A stretch of DNA of 54,140 bases from an uncultured Kiloniellales bacterium (GTDB taxonomy: Bacteria > Pseudomonadota > Alphaproteobacteria > Kiloniellales > JAKSDN01), in contig CAMYKD010000008.1 of the NCBI GenBank assembly GCA_947258885.1, positions 1 to 54,140 on the forward strand, read 5' to 3'. The stretch's first letter is position 1. Each line of letters opens with the position of its first letter. Made by a program: the position numbers and the translations under genes. Positions 8,887-19,675 of this stretch are shown piece by piece. The notes below the pieces were generated by a model. It had not been told where the DNA came from and did no database searches. It saw only the letters and a program-made list of their open reading frames with translations.

Positions 8887-9948
8887 ATGAGGAAGGTGTC
8901 CGAGATCGTCGAATTCTGTCAGGAGCTCTGCGAGGACCTGACCTTCGCGGCCGCGCGCGAGTGGAAGGACGCCGAGCCGGGCCGCAAGGTCGTCGGCTAC
9001 ATGCCCGTCTACGTGCCGCGGGAGCTGATCCACGCGGGCGGCATGCTGCCGCTGGGAATCCTCGGCGGGGGCGACAACCTGGAGGTCATCCACGGCGACG
9101 CCTACTATCAGAGCTACATCTGCCGGATCCCGCGCTCGACCGTTGAGCTCGCCGTGACCAAGCGTCTCGATTTCGTCGACGGCATGCTGTTCCCCTCGAT
9201 CTGCGACGTCATACGCAACCTTTCGGGCATGTGGAAGATGATGTTCCCGGAGGTCTACACCCGCTATTTCGACGTGCCGCAGAACTACAAGGACGAGATC
9301 GGCGGGAACTATTACGAGCACGAGTTGATGGAGCTGAAGCAGGGGCTCGAGGGCGTCTGCGGCCGCAAGATCGGCGACGACGACCTGCGGCGCTCGATTG
9401 CGGTCTACAACGAGAACCGCCGGCTGGTGAACGCGGTCTACGATTTCCGCACCAGGGAGCCCTGGAAGGCGCCGTCCTGGGAGGTCTATCTCCTGATCCG
9501 CGCCGGCATGGTGCTGCCGGTCGAGGCGCACTCGCAGCTCATCGAGGAGTACCTCGCCGCGGCCGAGGCCGAGGACCGGCCCATGCGCGACAACTGCCGT
9601 ATCATTCTGCAGGGCTCGTTCTGCGAGCAGCCGCCCTTGAACCTGATCAAGTCCATCGAGCTCGCCGGCTGCTACATCGTCGACGACGACTACATGCTGG
9701 TCACGCGCTGGCTGCTGGAGGACGTGCCGAGCGACGGCGACCCGATCCGGAACCTGGCGCAGGCCTTCATCAAGCATTCCACGGAAACGGCGGCCAAGTA
9801 CGAACCCGACGGCGCGCGCAAGGGCAAGTACCTGGTCGACGCGGTGCGCACGCGTGCCGCCGAGGGCGTGATCTTCGCCGCGCCCAGCTTCTGCGACCCG
9901 GCGCTCGCAGGCCGGAACATTCGCCGACACCATCAAACTGTGGGGTGA
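8887..9948 (+). CDS. bcrC: Benzoyl-CoA reductase subunit C, 3' end damaged by internal deletion and frameshift
   Basis: 353 residues in the open frame. The body is typical BcrC/BadD of the 2-hydroxyacyl-CoA dehydratase D-component family: GYMPVYVPRELIHAGGMLPLGILGG, YQSYICRIPRSTVELA, then QGSFCEQPPLNLIKSIE and GVIFAAPSFCDPAL. After PAL (codon ending 9906) the frame reads into AGRNIRRHHQTVG and stops. In the +1 frame from 9911 the usual family C-terminus [14 protein letters not shown] appears, and its TGA (9953-9955) overlaps the bcrB ATG, the normal coupled arrangement. Roughly 30-35 residues expected between CDPAL and AGTFADT are absent, so about 100 bases not divisible by three appear to be missing. 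The product may be inactive or altered, or this may be an assembly error. Confidence 0.88.
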   Translation: MRKVSEIVEFCQELCEDLTFAAAREWKDAEPGRKVVGYMPVYVPRELIHAGGMLPLGILGGGDNLEVIHGDAYYQSYICRIPRSTVELAVTKRLDFVDGMLFPSICDVIRNLSGMWKMMFPEVYTRYFDVPQNYKDEIGGNYYEHELMELKQGLEGVCGRKIGDDDLRRSIAVYNENRRLVNAVYDFRTREPWKAPSWEVYLLIRAGMVLPVEAHSQLIEEYLAAAEAEDRPMRDNCRIILQGSFCEQPPLNLIKSIELAGCYIVDDDYMLVTRWLLEDVPSDGDPIRNLAQAFIKHSTETAAKYEPDGARKGKYLVDAVRTRAAEGVIFAAPSFCDPALAGRNIRRHHQTVG

Positions 9949-9951
9949 AGC

Positions 9952-11262
9952 ATGAGCACCGCAACCGAACGGGACGAGGTCGTCAAAGAGCCTTCGATGT
10001 TGAAGCAGAAGGAGATGATCGCCGACAACTACGACAGGTTGACCCGCGCCCAGGAGCTCGGCCTGAAGGTCTCGTCGACCTACGTTCCCGGCAACCTCAA
10101 CGAGCTCGTCATGTGCTTCGACATGCTCAACAACCTGCCCGAGATCAACGCGATCCAGAACGGCATGCGCAAGAAATCGGGCGGCCTGATCATGGACGCC
10201 GAGAAGATGGGCCACTCGGAGGATGTCTGCACCTACGTCAAGGCCGACATCGGCAACATGGCCAAGGGCGCGATCGCCCCGAACGGCAAGCCCATGCCGG
10301 TGCCCGACCTGCTGCTGCTCTCCTACACCGGCTGCTTCACCTTCATGAAGTGGTTCGAGTTGCTGCGCGACCAGTACGGCTGCCGCACCGTGATGCTGCA
10401 CGTCCCTTACGAGGGCGATGGCAAGATCACCCAGAACATGCGCGACTATGTCGTCAAGCAGCTGAAGGAGGAGGTGATCCCGACCTTCGAGGAGGTCTCT
10501 GGGGTCAAGTTCGACATCGATCGCCTGCGCGAATACCTGCGCAAGTCGGCCGAGGCCGAGGACAACTTCGTCTGGGTGCTCGAGAGCGCCAAGAGCAAGC
10601 CGAGCCCGATCGACGCCTATTTCGGCGGCGTCTTCTACATCGGTCCCATCTTCACCGCCTTCCGCGGCACCGACGACGCGGTCGAATACTACGAGATCCT
10701 GCGCAAGGAGATCGAGGGCCGGCTGGCGGCCGGCGAAGGGCCGGTCACGCCGGAAGGCGACATGAGCGAGGAGAAGTACCGCCTGGTCGTCGAGGGCCCG
10801 CCCAACTGGACCAGCTTCCGGGATTTCTGGAAGATGTTCTACGACGAGGGCGCCGTCGTCGTGGCCAGCACCTATACCAAGGTCGGCGGCGTCTACGACT
10901 ACGACGGCTTCCGCCACGACCCGGATAAGCCCCTGGAGAGCCTCGCCGATTACTGCCTCGGCTGCTACACCAACCGGAACCTGCCCACCAGGGTCGACAT
11001 GATCGAGAGCTATATCGACCAGTACGAGGCCGATGGCTTCCTCGTGAACTCGATCAAGAGCTGCAACAGCTTCTCGGCCGGACAGCTGATGATGATGCGC
11101 GAGGTCGAGAAGCGCACCGGAAAGCCGGCCGCCTTCATCGAGACCGATCTTGTGGACCCGCGCTACTTCTCGCCGGCCAACGTCAAGAACCGGTTGGAAA
11201 GCTACTTCCAGATGATCGAACAGAAACGGCGCGGCGGCGGCCCGCCGGCCCGGGCCGCCTGA
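9952..11262 (+). CDS. bcrB: Benzoyl-CoA reductase subunit B
   Basis: 436 residues, full length for BcrB/Bad[16 protein letters not shown] leads into the HgdB-like fold; [36 protein letters not shown] and [21 protein letters not shown] hold conserved cysteines for cluster binding. With BcrC it forms the module that binds benzoyl-CoA and carries out the two-electron ring reduction. Its ATG overlaps the original bcrC stop. No defect is visible. Confidence 0.93.
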   Translation: MSTATERDEVVKEPSMLKQKEMIADNYDRLTRAQELGLKVSSTYVPGNLNELVMCFDMLNNLPEINAIQNGMRKKSGGLIMDAEKMGHSEDVCTYVKADIGNMAKGAIAPNGKPMPVPDLLLLSYTGCFTFMKWFELLRDQYGCRTVMLHVPYEGDGKITQNMRDYVVKQLKEEVIPTFEEVSGVKFDIDRLREYLRKSAEAEDNFVWVLESAKSKPSPIDAYFGGVFYIGPIFTAFRGTDDAVEYYEILRKEIEGRLAAGEGPVTPEGDMSEEKYRLVVEGPPNWTSFRDFWKMFYDEGAVVVASTYTKVGGVYDYDGFRHDPDKPLESLADYCLGCYTNRNLPTRVDMIESYIDQYEADGFLVNSIKSCNSFSAGQLMMMREVEKRTGKPAAFIETDLVDPRYFSPANVKNRLESYFQMIEQKRRGGGPPARAA

Positions 11263-11282
11263 CTCGGCCGGAGGAGACCGCC

Positions 11283-12599
11283 ATGAAGTGCTACATCGGC
11301 ATCGACCTCGGCTCGACCACGACGAAGGCGGTCCTCATGGACGCCGGCATGGAGGTCCTCGGGCAGGGCATCACGAATTCCCGCTCCAACTACGAGACGG
11401 CGGCCGCGGTGGCCAAGCAGGAGGCCCATATCGGCGCCCGCCTCACCCTCTTCCGCCGCGGCCTCGGCGATGCCGTTACCGGCAAGAACGCAAACGAGCT
11501 GATGGAGGACCTGGAGCTCAACATCCGCCTGGAACAGTTCCTGGAGCAGCTCGAGGACCTGCGCGCGACCTGCGCGAGCCACATCCGGAACGGCCAGGCG
11601 GGCGTGCTCGAGGCCTTGACGGAGGTGTTCGAGCGCATCAACGCCGAGGCGCCCGGGATGTTCCAGCGCGGCGCCAGGCGCAGGTCCGATTTCTTCCGGG
11701 ACATCGCGGGCTCCCGCGTCATGCACATCGGCGAGGAGGTGGCGAAGACCGCCGGCGTCTCCTTCGAAACGCTGCTCAACCTCTACGACAAGTCCATCAT
11801 CGACGTCGAGAACCGCCCGCCGGAAGGCGATATGGCGGCCAAGTACCGGCGGGCGCTGCATAGGGTGGTGGAGAGCGATCCGCACCTGAAAGTGGACGAG
11901 GCGACCGCGCAGGACGCCATGAGCAAGGCCGTCGCGCTGGAGCTGGAGGAGACCTATGTGGTCGGCACCGGTTACGGCCGGGTCACGCTGCCGTTTCCGA
12001 AGGAGCACATCCGCTCCGAAATACTCTGTCACGGCCTCGGCGCGCACATGATGTACCCCGAGACCCGCACGGTCCTCGACATCGGCGGCCAGGACACCAA
12101 GGCGATCCAGGTGGACCCGCAGGGCATCGTCGAGAACTTCCAGATGAACGACCGCTGCGCCGCCGGCTGCGGGCGCTATCTCGGCTACATCGCCGACGAG
12201 ATGAACATGGGGCTGCACGAGCTCGGCCCGATGGCCATGAAGGCCACGAAATCGGTACGCATCAACTCGACCTGCACCGTCTTTGCCGGCGCCGAGCTGC
12301 GCGACCGCCTCGCCCTGGGCGAGAAGCGCGAGGACATCCTGGCCGGTCTCCACCGCGCCATCATCCTCCGCGCCATGTCGATCATCTCGCGCTCGGGCGG
12401 GGTCACCGACGAGTTCACCTTCACCGGCGGCGTGGCCAACAACGAGGCCGCGGTCAAGGAGCTGCGCAAGCTGATTCACGAGAACTACGGCGACATCACC
12501 ATCAACATCAACCCGGCGTCCATCTACACCGGCGCCCTCGGGGCCGCCGCCTTCGCCCGGCGTGCCGTCGAGAACGGAGCGGGGGAGACGGCGCCATGA
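11283..12599 (+). CDS. bcrA: Benzoyl-CoA reductase subunit A (ATPase)
   Basis: 438 residues of the BadF/BcrA/HgdC ASKHA ATPase family. The phosphate-binding loop is [15 protein letters not shown] near the N-terminus, with [12 protein letters not shown] and [12 protein letters not shown] later. [13 protein letters not shown] contains the cysteine that helps ligate the [4Fe-4S] cluster shared with Bcr[11 protein letters not shown] follows. It couples ATP hydrolysis to electron transfer into BcrBC. It has a clear GGAGGAG ribosome site in the 20-base gap after bcrB and overlaps bcrD by ATGA. Confidence 0.93.
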   Translation: MKCYIGIDLGSTTTKAVLMDAGMEVLGQGITNSRSNYETAAAVAKQEAHIGARLTLFRRGLGDAVTGKNANELMEDLELNIRLEQFLEQLEDLRATCASHIRNGQAGVLEALTEVFERINAEAPGMFQRGARRRSDFFRDIAGSRVMHIGEEVAKTAGVSFETLLNLYDKSIIDVENRPPEGDMAAKYRRALHRVVESDPHLKVDEATAQDAMSKAVALELEETYVVGTGYGRVTLPFPKEHIRSEILCHGLGAHMMYPETRTVLDIGGQDTKAIQVDPQGIVENFQMNDRCAAGCGRYLGYIADEMNMGLHELGPMAMKATKSVRINSTCTVFAGAELRDRLALGEKREDILAGLHRAIILRAMSIISRSGGVTDEFTFTGGVANNEAAVKELRKLIHENYGDITININPASIYTGALGAAAFARRAVENGAGETAP

Positions 12600-13447
12600 C
12601 CATCACCGCGGGGATCGACGTCGGCACAGGCGCCGTCAAGGCCGTGATCTTCGACGTGGCCGACGGCGGCGCAGGAGAGACCAGGTGGCTTGGCCGTCAT
12701 ACCGCCAAGGTCCGGCAGCGCGACCCCTTGAAGTTGGCGCGCGAGGCCTTCGAGGCAGCCGCGGAGATTGCCGGCGTCGACCAGGACGATATCGCCTACA
12801 TCGCCACCACGGGCGACGCCGAAAGCCTGACCTTCGCCACCGGTCATTTCTACTCCATGACCACGCACGCGCGCGGCGGCATTTTTCTGGAACCCTCGGC
12901 CCGGGCCATCCTGGATATCGGTGCGCTCCACGGCCGCGCCATCATCATCGACGAGCGCGGCAAGGTGTTGGGCTACCGCATGACCTCCCAGTGCGCCTCT
13001 GGATCGGGGCAGTTCCTTGAGAACATCGCGCGGTATCTCGGCATCACGCAGGAGGAGATCGGCGAGCTCTCCAAGCAGGCGGACAACCCGGAAAAGGTCT
13101 CGTCGATCTGCGCCGTCCTGGCCGAGACCGACGTCATCAACATGGTCTCGCGTCAGATATCGGCATCGAACATTCTGAAGGGCATCCATCAGTCGATGGC
13201 GATGCGGCTGGTCAAGCTCCTGCGCGCCATCAAGGTGCGGGAGGGTACGGTCCTGATGACCGGCGGCCTCGCCCTCGACATCGGGCTCCTGGCCGCCCTC
13301 AACGAGGCGATGGCGGAGCAGAAAATCGCCGTCAAAGGCCTGAACCACCCCGATTCGATCTACGCCGGCGCAATCGGCGCCGCGATCTGGGGCGGATTCC
13401 GCCACGAGAAACTGGCGCGCCTCGGCCAGCTCGCGAAAGCATCCTAG
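12596..13447 (+). CDS. bcrD: Benzoyl-CoA reductase subunit D (ATPase)
   Basis: 283 residues, the shorter BadG/BcrD paralogue of Bcr[16 protein letters not shown] is the phosphate-binding loop, [12 protein letters not shown] the second, [18 protein letters not shown] carries the cluster cysteine, and [13 protein letters not shown] the adenosine motif. It pairs with BcrA as the ATP-driven electron activator of the complex. The ATGA overlap with bcrA indicates translational coupling. Confidence 0.93.
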   Translation: MTITAGIDVGTGAVKAVIFDVADGGAGETRWLGRHTAKVRQRDPLKLAREAFEAAAEIAGVDQDDIAYIATTGDAESLTFATGHFYSMTTHARGGIFLEPSARAILDIGALHGRAIIIDERGKVLGYRMTSQCASGSGQFLENIARYLGITQEEIGELSKQADNPEKVSSICAVLAETDVINMVSRQISASNILKGIHQSMAMRLVKLLRAIKVREGTVLMTGGLALDIGLLAALNEAMAEQKIAVKGLNHPDSIYAGAIGAAIWGGFRHEKLARLGQLAKAS

Positions 13448-13474
13448 GCGCGCGCCGATCAGGAGACCCTCTAA

Positions 13475-13720
13475 ATGGCCTTGATGATCACCGACGACTG
13501 CACCGGCTGCGATGCCTGCCTCGATCCCTGTCCCAACGACGCGATCGCTTTCGGCGATCCGATCTACGTCATCGATGCCTTCAAGTGCACCGAGTGTGTG
13601 GGGGCCGAAGACGAGCCGCAGTGCGAGCTGGTCTGTCCTGCCGACTGCATCGTGCCGAACCCGGATTTCGAGGAGAGCCGCGAAGAACTGCAGGCGAAGT
13701 ACGACGCCCTGCACAGTTGA
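13475..13720 (+). CDS. fdx: 2[4Fe-4S] ferredoxin, electron donor of benzoyl-CoA reductase
   Basis: 81 residues. Cluster I: Cys9, Cys12, Cys15, Cys19. Cluster II: Cys38, Cys41, Cys50, Cys54, with eight residues between the second and third cysteine. The long loop and the C-terminal acidic helix (PDFEESREELQAKYDAL) are features of the Allochromatium/Thauera-type low-potential ferredoxins (BadB homologues). Last gene of the had-bcr operon. It would carry electrons from KorAB to BcrAD. It abuts the convergent Rrf2 gene with no gap. Confidence 0.92.
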   Translation: MALMITDDCTGCDACLDPCPNDAIAFGDPIYVIDAFKCTECVGAEDEPQCELVCPADCIVPNPDFEESREELQAKYDALHS

Positions 13721-14158
13721 TCAGGCGTTCACGGGCTCGTTCTTGCCGGCGGCGTTGCGGTGTATCAGCTTGAGCAGCGTTGCGAGGGTGATGGACTTCA
13801 ACGTCGAGACGGCGGTCTCGTCGATCTCGTTCATGACCTGGCCGAGGGCCCGGCCGATGTCGGAGCCGTCCCCGCCTTCGGGGTGCCGGCCCGGTTTGCG
13901 TCCGATATCCTCGAACATGTGGACCACCTCGTAGAGCGTGACCCGCTTGGCGTTGCCGGAAAAACGGTAGCCGCCGCCGGCGCCGCGCATGGATTCGACC
14001 AGCCCGGCGCGAACCAGATCGCGCAGCACCTTGGCCAGGTGGTTGGCCGAGATCCCGTACTTCTCGGCAATGTCGGGGGCCGAGATCTGGCGATCCGGGT
14101 CCTGCGCCAGCTCGAGGACCGCAAAGAGCGCGCAGCGGGTTGCCTGTTGCAGTCTCAC
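13721..14158 (-). CDS. badM: Rrf2-family transcriptional regulator, BadM-like
   Basis: 145 residues. The N-terminal winged helix MRLQQATRCALFAVLELA ... ISAPDIAEKYGISANHLAKVLRDLVRAGLVESMRGAGGGYRF is the Rrf2 signature. Only one cysteine (Cys9) is present, so the three-cysteine cluster site of IscR/NsrR/RirA is missing, as expected for a ligand- or partner-sensing BadM type. In Rhodopseudomonas palustris BadM is a repressor of the benzoyl-CoA reductase operon. It is transcribed from 14 kb back towards bcr, 12 bases after the GNAT gene, starting with GTG. It is the only regulator in the aromatic part of the window, so it is the first candidate to bind the GTAWTWNRGTAC elements. Confidence 0.82.
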   Translation of the reverse strand: MRLQQATRCALFAVLELAQDPDRQISAPDIAEKYGISANHLAKVLRDLVRAGLVESMRGAGGGYRFSGNAKRVTLYEVVHMFEDIGRKPGRHPEGGDGSDIGRALGQVMNEIDETAVSTLKSITLATLLKLIHRNAAGKNEPVNA

Positions 14159-14170
14159 GGCCTCGTCCGC

Positions 14171-14662
14171 CTACCCGTGACTGCCCGCGAAACCATCGAG
14201 CGACATCTCCAACTGGATGAACGGCCCTCCCATCATCCCCTGCGAACGGAAGAAAGCCATGTTGAGCTCGTCGTCGCGGGCGAGCATGGTGCGTACCGTA
14301 TCGACGCCGCTCTCGGCCAGGCAACGGCACATGGCTTCGAAAAGCCGGCTGCCGATCTTGTTGAGGCGCGCCGCCGGGTCGACGCCGAGCGCGAAGATCC
14401 ATCCGCTGGGCGGCGAGCCGAACTCCCAGGCGCGGACCTCACCAATGATGAAGCCTATGACCCCCGAGTCCTCGCCTTCGGCGATCAGGAAGAAACGATT
14501 GGGACGCTTGCCATAGCGCTCGAACATGTCTGCCCAATAATCGGGCTTGGTCATGCCCGTGATGCGCGAATCGAGCCGGGTCACGGCAGGGACATCCGCG
14601 ACGGCCGCGGCCCGGATGACAAGATCACCGGCAAGCTCGGTCGTTCCCACCGCCTCGGGCAT
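14171..14662 (-). CDS. badL: GNAT-family N-acetyltransferase, BadL-like
   Basis: 163 residues from the ATG with GGAGGGG just upstream; a longer 183-residue form from 14722 is open but has no ribosome site. LVIRAAAVADVPAVTRLDSRITG opens the domain, and ALGVDPAARLNKIGSRLFEAM resembles the acetyl-CoA pyrophosphate loop, although the usual QGxGxG/A is changed to LNKIGSR. In Rhodopseudomonas palustris a GNAT gene (badL) also lies beside badM. It shares the segment (I/L)Dx(R/K)(I/L)TG with two other GNAT genes at 27375 and 27877. Substrate unknown: aminobenzoate or a protein lysine are both possible. Confidence 0.75.
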   Translation of the reverse strand: MPEAVGTTELAGDLVIRAAAVADVPAVTRLDSRITGMTKPDYWADMFERYGKRPNRFFLIAEGEDSGVIGFIIGEVRAWEFGSPPSGWIFALGVDPAARLNKIGSRLFEAMCRCLAESGVDTVRTMLARDDELNMAFFRSQGMMGGPFIQLEMSLDGFAGSHG

Positions 14663-14696
14663 GGCCCCTCCGTACCCCGCCGACCCTCGATCGCTC

Positions 14697-14725
14697 TTGA
14701 CAGAATGTCGCTGCTTCCGCAAAAT
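14697..14725 (+). promoter_or_regulatory. Putative boxCB promoter
   Basis: A consensus -35 TTGACA (14697-14702), 17 bases, then CAAAAT (14720-14725). The predicted start near 14732 lies at the edge of the GTAATTTGGTAC element. Confidence 0.5.
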
Positions 14726-14733
14726 GTAAATAA

Positions 14734-14745
14734 GTAATTTGGTAC
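14734..14745. promoter_or_regulatory. GTAWTWNRGTAC element between badL-like and boxC genes
   Basis: GTAATTTGGTAC in an AT-rich stretch between divergent transcription units, 84 bases before boxC and 72 before the GNAT start. Matches the elements at 2356, 5763 and 27298. Confidence 0.6.
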
Positions 14746-14828
14746 CTATTTAAGTTTTACGTCGCGCTGAACCCTGATGCCACGATCACGCATCAGGAAA
14801 ATGCCCAAGGAAGACCATCGGGAGGACA

Positions 14829-16478
14829 ATGATCGATTTCGCCACCCATCCGGACGACTACAAGCATTGGCGCCTGAAGACCGAGGGCCCGGTGGCCACG
14901 TTGATCATGGACGTCCAGGAGGACGGCGGGCTCGAGCCGGGCTACGCTCTCAAGCTCAATTCCTATGATCTCGGCGTCGACATCGAGCTCTATGACGCCG
15001 TGCAGAGGCTTCGCTTCGAGCATCCGGAGGTCCGCGCCGTGGTCATCACCTCCGGCAAGGACCGCGTCTTCTGCTCCGGCGCCAATATCACGATGCTGGG
15101 CCGGTCCAGCCACGCCCACAAGGTGAACTTCTGCAAGTTCACCAACGAGACCCGGAACGGCATCGAAGACGCCACGCGGCACTCGGGCCAGACCTACATC
15201 TGCGCCATCAACGGCACGGCCGCGGGCGGCGGCTACGAACTGGCGCTGGCCGCCGAGCACATCATTCTCATCGATGACGGGTCCAGCGCCGTCTCGCTGC
15301 CCGAGGTGCCGCTCCTGGCCGTGCTTCCCGGCACCGGCGGACTCACCCGCGTCGTCGACAAGCGCCGCGTCCGCCGGGACCGCGCCGATTTCTTCTGCAC
15401 GGTCACCGAGGGCATCAAGGGCAAGCGCGCCGTCGAATGGCGGCTGGTCGACGAGGTCGTGCCGCGCTCCAAGCTGGAGGAGACCGTGGCCGCCCGGGCG
15501 AAGCAGTTCGCCGAGCGTTCGGACCGGCCGAGCGACGCCAAGGGCATCGAGCTGACGCCCCTTGGGCGCCAGATCACGGCCGATGGCATCACCTACGACA
15601 ACGTGGCCGTTCAGCTCGACCGGGAAGGCCGGGTCGCCAGGATCAACATCGCCGGGCCCGCCGAGGCGCCGCCGCGGGATGTCGGAGCGATCCACGCTGA
15701 GGGCGCCGCCTTCTGGCCGCTGGCGCTCGCCCGCGAGCTGGACGACGCGATCCTGCACCTGCGCACCAACGAGCCCGAGCTGGGCACCTGGGTCATCTCC
15801 ACCAGCGGCGAATCCGACATGGTGGCGGCCGCCGACGAGGCGCTCGTCGCCAACGCGGACGATTGGCTGGTCCGGGAAATCACGCTTTACCTGAAGCGGG
15901 TGCTCAAGCGCCTGGACGTGACCTCGCGCAGTCTTATCGCCTTGATCGAACCGGGCAGCTGCTTCACGGGGACGCTCCTGGAGCTGGCCTTGGCGGCTGA
16001 CCGCAGCTACATGCTCGACGGTGTCCTCGACGGCGACAACCGGCCGCCGGCCACGGTCCGAGCGACCGCCATGAACTTCGGCCCCCTGCCCATGTGCAAC
16101 GACCTGACGCGCCTCGAGTCCCGGTTCCTGAACGACCCCGACCGTGTCGAAGAGCTGCGCTCGGCGATCGGCAAGGACCTGGACGCCCCTGCGGCGGACG
16201 AGCTGGGCTTGGTGACCTTCATCCCCGACGACATCGACTGGGAGGACGAGGTGCGGATCGCCATCGAGGAGCGGTCCAGCTTCTCCCCGGACTCCCTGAC
16301 GGGTATGGAGGCGAGCCTCCGATTCGCCGGACCCGAGACCCTCGAGAGCAAGATCTTCGGACGCCTGACCGCCTGGCAGAACTGGATATTCCAGCGCCCC
16401 AACGCGGTCAGCGAGGAAGGCGCCCTCAAGCGCTTCGGGACCGGCCTGAAAGCATCGTTCGACGTGAAGCGCGTCTAG
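14829..16478 (+). CDS. boxC: Benzoyl-CoA-dihydrodiol lyase (2,3-epoxybenzoyl-CoA dihydrolase)
   Basis: 549 residues, two crotonase-related halves. The first has DRVFCSGANITMLGRSSHAHKVNFCKFTNETRNG and AINGTAAGGGYELALAAEHIILIDD; the second is a degenerate repeat with CFTGTLLELALAADRSYML. Length and these segments are diagnostic of BoxC, which opens the epoxide ring of 2,3-epoxybenzoyl-CoA with loss of formate to 3,4-dehydroadipyl-CoA semialdehyde. It heads the boxC-boxB pair. It is the first step after the oxygenase in the aerobic hybrid pathway. Confidence 0.93.
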   Translation: MIDFATHPDDYKHWRLKTEGPVATLIMDVQEDGGLEPGYALKLNSYDLGVDIELYDAVQRLRFEHPEVRAVVITSGKDRVFCSGANITMLGRSSHAHKVNFCKFTNETRNGIEDATRHSGQTYICAINGTAAGGGYELALAAEHIILIDDGSSAVSLPEVPLLAVLPGTGGLTRVVDKRRVRRDRADFFCTVTEGIKGKRAVEWRLVDEVVPRSKLEETVAARAKQFAERSDRPSDAKGIELTPLGRQITADGITYDNVAVQLDREGRVARINIAGPAEAPPRDVGAIHAEGAAFWPLALARELDDAILHLRTNEPELGTWVISTSGESDMVAAADEALVANADDWLVREITLYLKRVLKRLDVTSRSLIALIEPGSCFTGTLLELALAADRSYMLDGVLDGDNRPPATVRATAMNFGPLPMCNDLTRLESRFLNDPDRVEELRSAIGKDLDAPAADELGLVTFIPDDIDWEDEVRIAIEERSSFSPDSLTGMEASLRFAGPETLESKIFGRLTAWQNWIFQRPNAVSEEGALKRFGTGLKASFDVKRV

Positions 16479-16500
16479 GATTGGGGAGCGGGCACCGAGC

Positions 16501-17916
16501 ATGAGTATCGACTATCAGGAAAGAATCCCGAACAACGTCAATCTGGCCGACGACCGGCGGCTACAGCGGGCCTTGGAGAAATGGCAGCCGGGCTACCAGC
16601 AATGGTGGGCCGAGTTGGGGCCGACCGAGAGCGCCAGCACGGACGTCTATCTGCGAACGGCGGTAAGCGTCGATCCGGGCGGCTGGGCCAACTACGGCTA
16701 TGTGCGCATGCCGGAATACCGCTGGGGTATCTTCCTGTCGCCGCCTGAGCAAGGCCGCCAGGTCAATTTCGGGGCCCACAAAGGCAAGCCGGCGTGGCAG
16801 GAGGTGCCGGGCGAGTACCGGGCCGAGCTTAGGCGCCTGATCGTGACCCAGGGCGACACCGAGCCGGCGTCGGTTGAGCAGCAGCGGCATCTCGGCCTGA
16901 CTTGCCCGTCGCTTTACGATCTGCGCAACCTGTTCCAGGTCAATGTCGAAGAGGGCCGGCACCTCTGGGCCATGGTCTACCTGCTTCACGCGCACTTCGG
17001 CCGCGACGGCCGAGAGGAGGCGGAGGCCATGCTGGAGCGCCACTCGGGCGACCCGGACAAGCCGCGCATACTTCACGCCTTCAACGAGGCGACGCCCGAC
17101 TGGCTGTCGTTCTTCATGTTCACGTTCTTCACCGACCGGGACGGAAAGTACCAATTGGCGTCGCTCGCGGAGTCTGGGCTCGACCCGCTGTCGCGCACCT
17201 GCCGTTTCATGCTGACCGAGGAAGCGCACCACATGTTCGTGGGCGAAACCGGCGTGCAAAGAGTGGTGCAGAGGGCCTGCGAGCTCATGAAGGAGCACAG
17301 GACCGACGACGTGCGCAGGTACGGCGCCATCGACCTGCCGACCATCCAAAGGTACCTGAATTTTCACTTCAGCGTGTCGGTGGACCTGTTCGGTCAGGAG
17401 CTTTCCACCAACGCCGCCAACTACTTCACCATGGGCCTCAAGGGCCGGTTTCGGGAGACGCGGATCGAGGACGACCACCTGCTGGAGAACGGCACCTACC
17501 AGGTCCCCGAGATCAGGGGCGACAAGGTGGTGTTCACCGAGCAGAGCGCGCTGACCGCCGTCAACGAGCGCCTGCGCGACGACTACATCCGCGACTGCCA
17601 ACGCGGCGTGGACAAATGGAACCGCACGATCCGCGACGCCGGCATCGACTTCGAGCTGATCTTGCCGCACCGCGCCTTCCACCGCGGTATCGGCACCTTC
17701 GCCGACATCAAGGCGACGCCGGACGGCAGGATCATCACCGAGGCGGAGTGGGATCACCATCACGCGGACTGGCTGCCCACGGAGGATGACAAGGCCCACG
17801 TGGTCTCCCTCATGAAAGCCGTAACCGAACCCGGCAAGATGGCGAGCTGGATCGCGCCGCCGGCCAAGGGCATCAACGGTCAGCCGCGAGAGTTCGAGTA
17901 CGTACGTTTCAATTGA
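16501..17916 (+). CDS. boxB: Benzoyl-CoA 2,3-epoxidase, oxygenase subunit
   Basis: 471 residues. Diiron helices are visible: FQVNVEEGRHLWAMVYLLHAHFG near residue 150 and CRFMLTEEAHHMFVGETGVQRV near residue 237. The N-terminal block NVNLADDRRLQRALEKWQPGYQQWW and the PGGWANYGYVRMPEYRWGIFL segment are BoxB hallmarks. It inserts one oxygen atom of O2 into benzoyl-CoA, using electrons from BoxA, a flavin/iron-sulfur reductase. I find no boxA or boxD (semialdehyde dehydrogenase) in the window, so they must lie elsewhere or be replaced. Confidence 0.93.
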   Translation: MSIDYQERIPNNVNLADDRRLQRALEKWQPGYQQWWAELGPTESASTDVYLRTAVSVDPGGWANYGYVRMPEYRWGIFLSPPEQGRQVNFGAHKGKPAWQEVPGEYRAELRRLIVTQGDTEPASVEQQRHLGLTCPSLYDLRNLFQVNVEEGRHLWAMVYLLHAHFGRDGREEAEAMLERHSGDPDKPRILHAFNEATPDWLSFFMFTFFTDRDGKYQLASLAESGLDPLSRTCRFMLTEEAHHMFVGETGVQRVVQRACELMKEHRTDDVRRYGAIDLPTIQRYLNFHFSVSVDLFGQELSTNAANYFTMGLKGRFRETRIEDDHLLENGTYQVPEIRGDKVVFTEQSALTAVNERLRDDYIRDCQRGVDKWNRTIRDAGIDFELILPHRAFHRGIGTFADIKATPDGRIITEAEWDHHHADWLPTEDDKAHVVSLMKAVTEPGKMASWIAPPAKGINGQPREFEYVRFN

Positions 17917-18061
17917 AGGGCGATATCGCGGGTGTTCTATCCACTGGACGCCGGCGCCGCGGAGAAGGAAAATGACGGTAAGAAAAATGTCTGGTAATTG
18001 AAGCGGTTAGAAGAATCGACCACGTGACCGCGCGGCAACAGGGGGACCGGGGGAGAAGCTC

Positions 18062-19639
<1,578 letters not shown>

Positions 19640-19675
19640 CGGAATGGATGGAAACCGGGGCGCGGAGGGGGGAGG

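Noticed and set aside
8032-10917. A 961-codon open frame on the minus strand opposite dch, bcrC and bcrB
   Set aside because: It is antisense to well-supported genes, has no recognisable domain and a biased composition (Val/Asp/Arg/His), as expected from the mirror of high-GC codons.
17980-18061. GTAATTG-containing stretch before the benzoate-CoA ligase as a fifth copy of the shared operator
   Set aside because: It lacks the GTAC core and matches only the first half of the pattern, so I did not count it.
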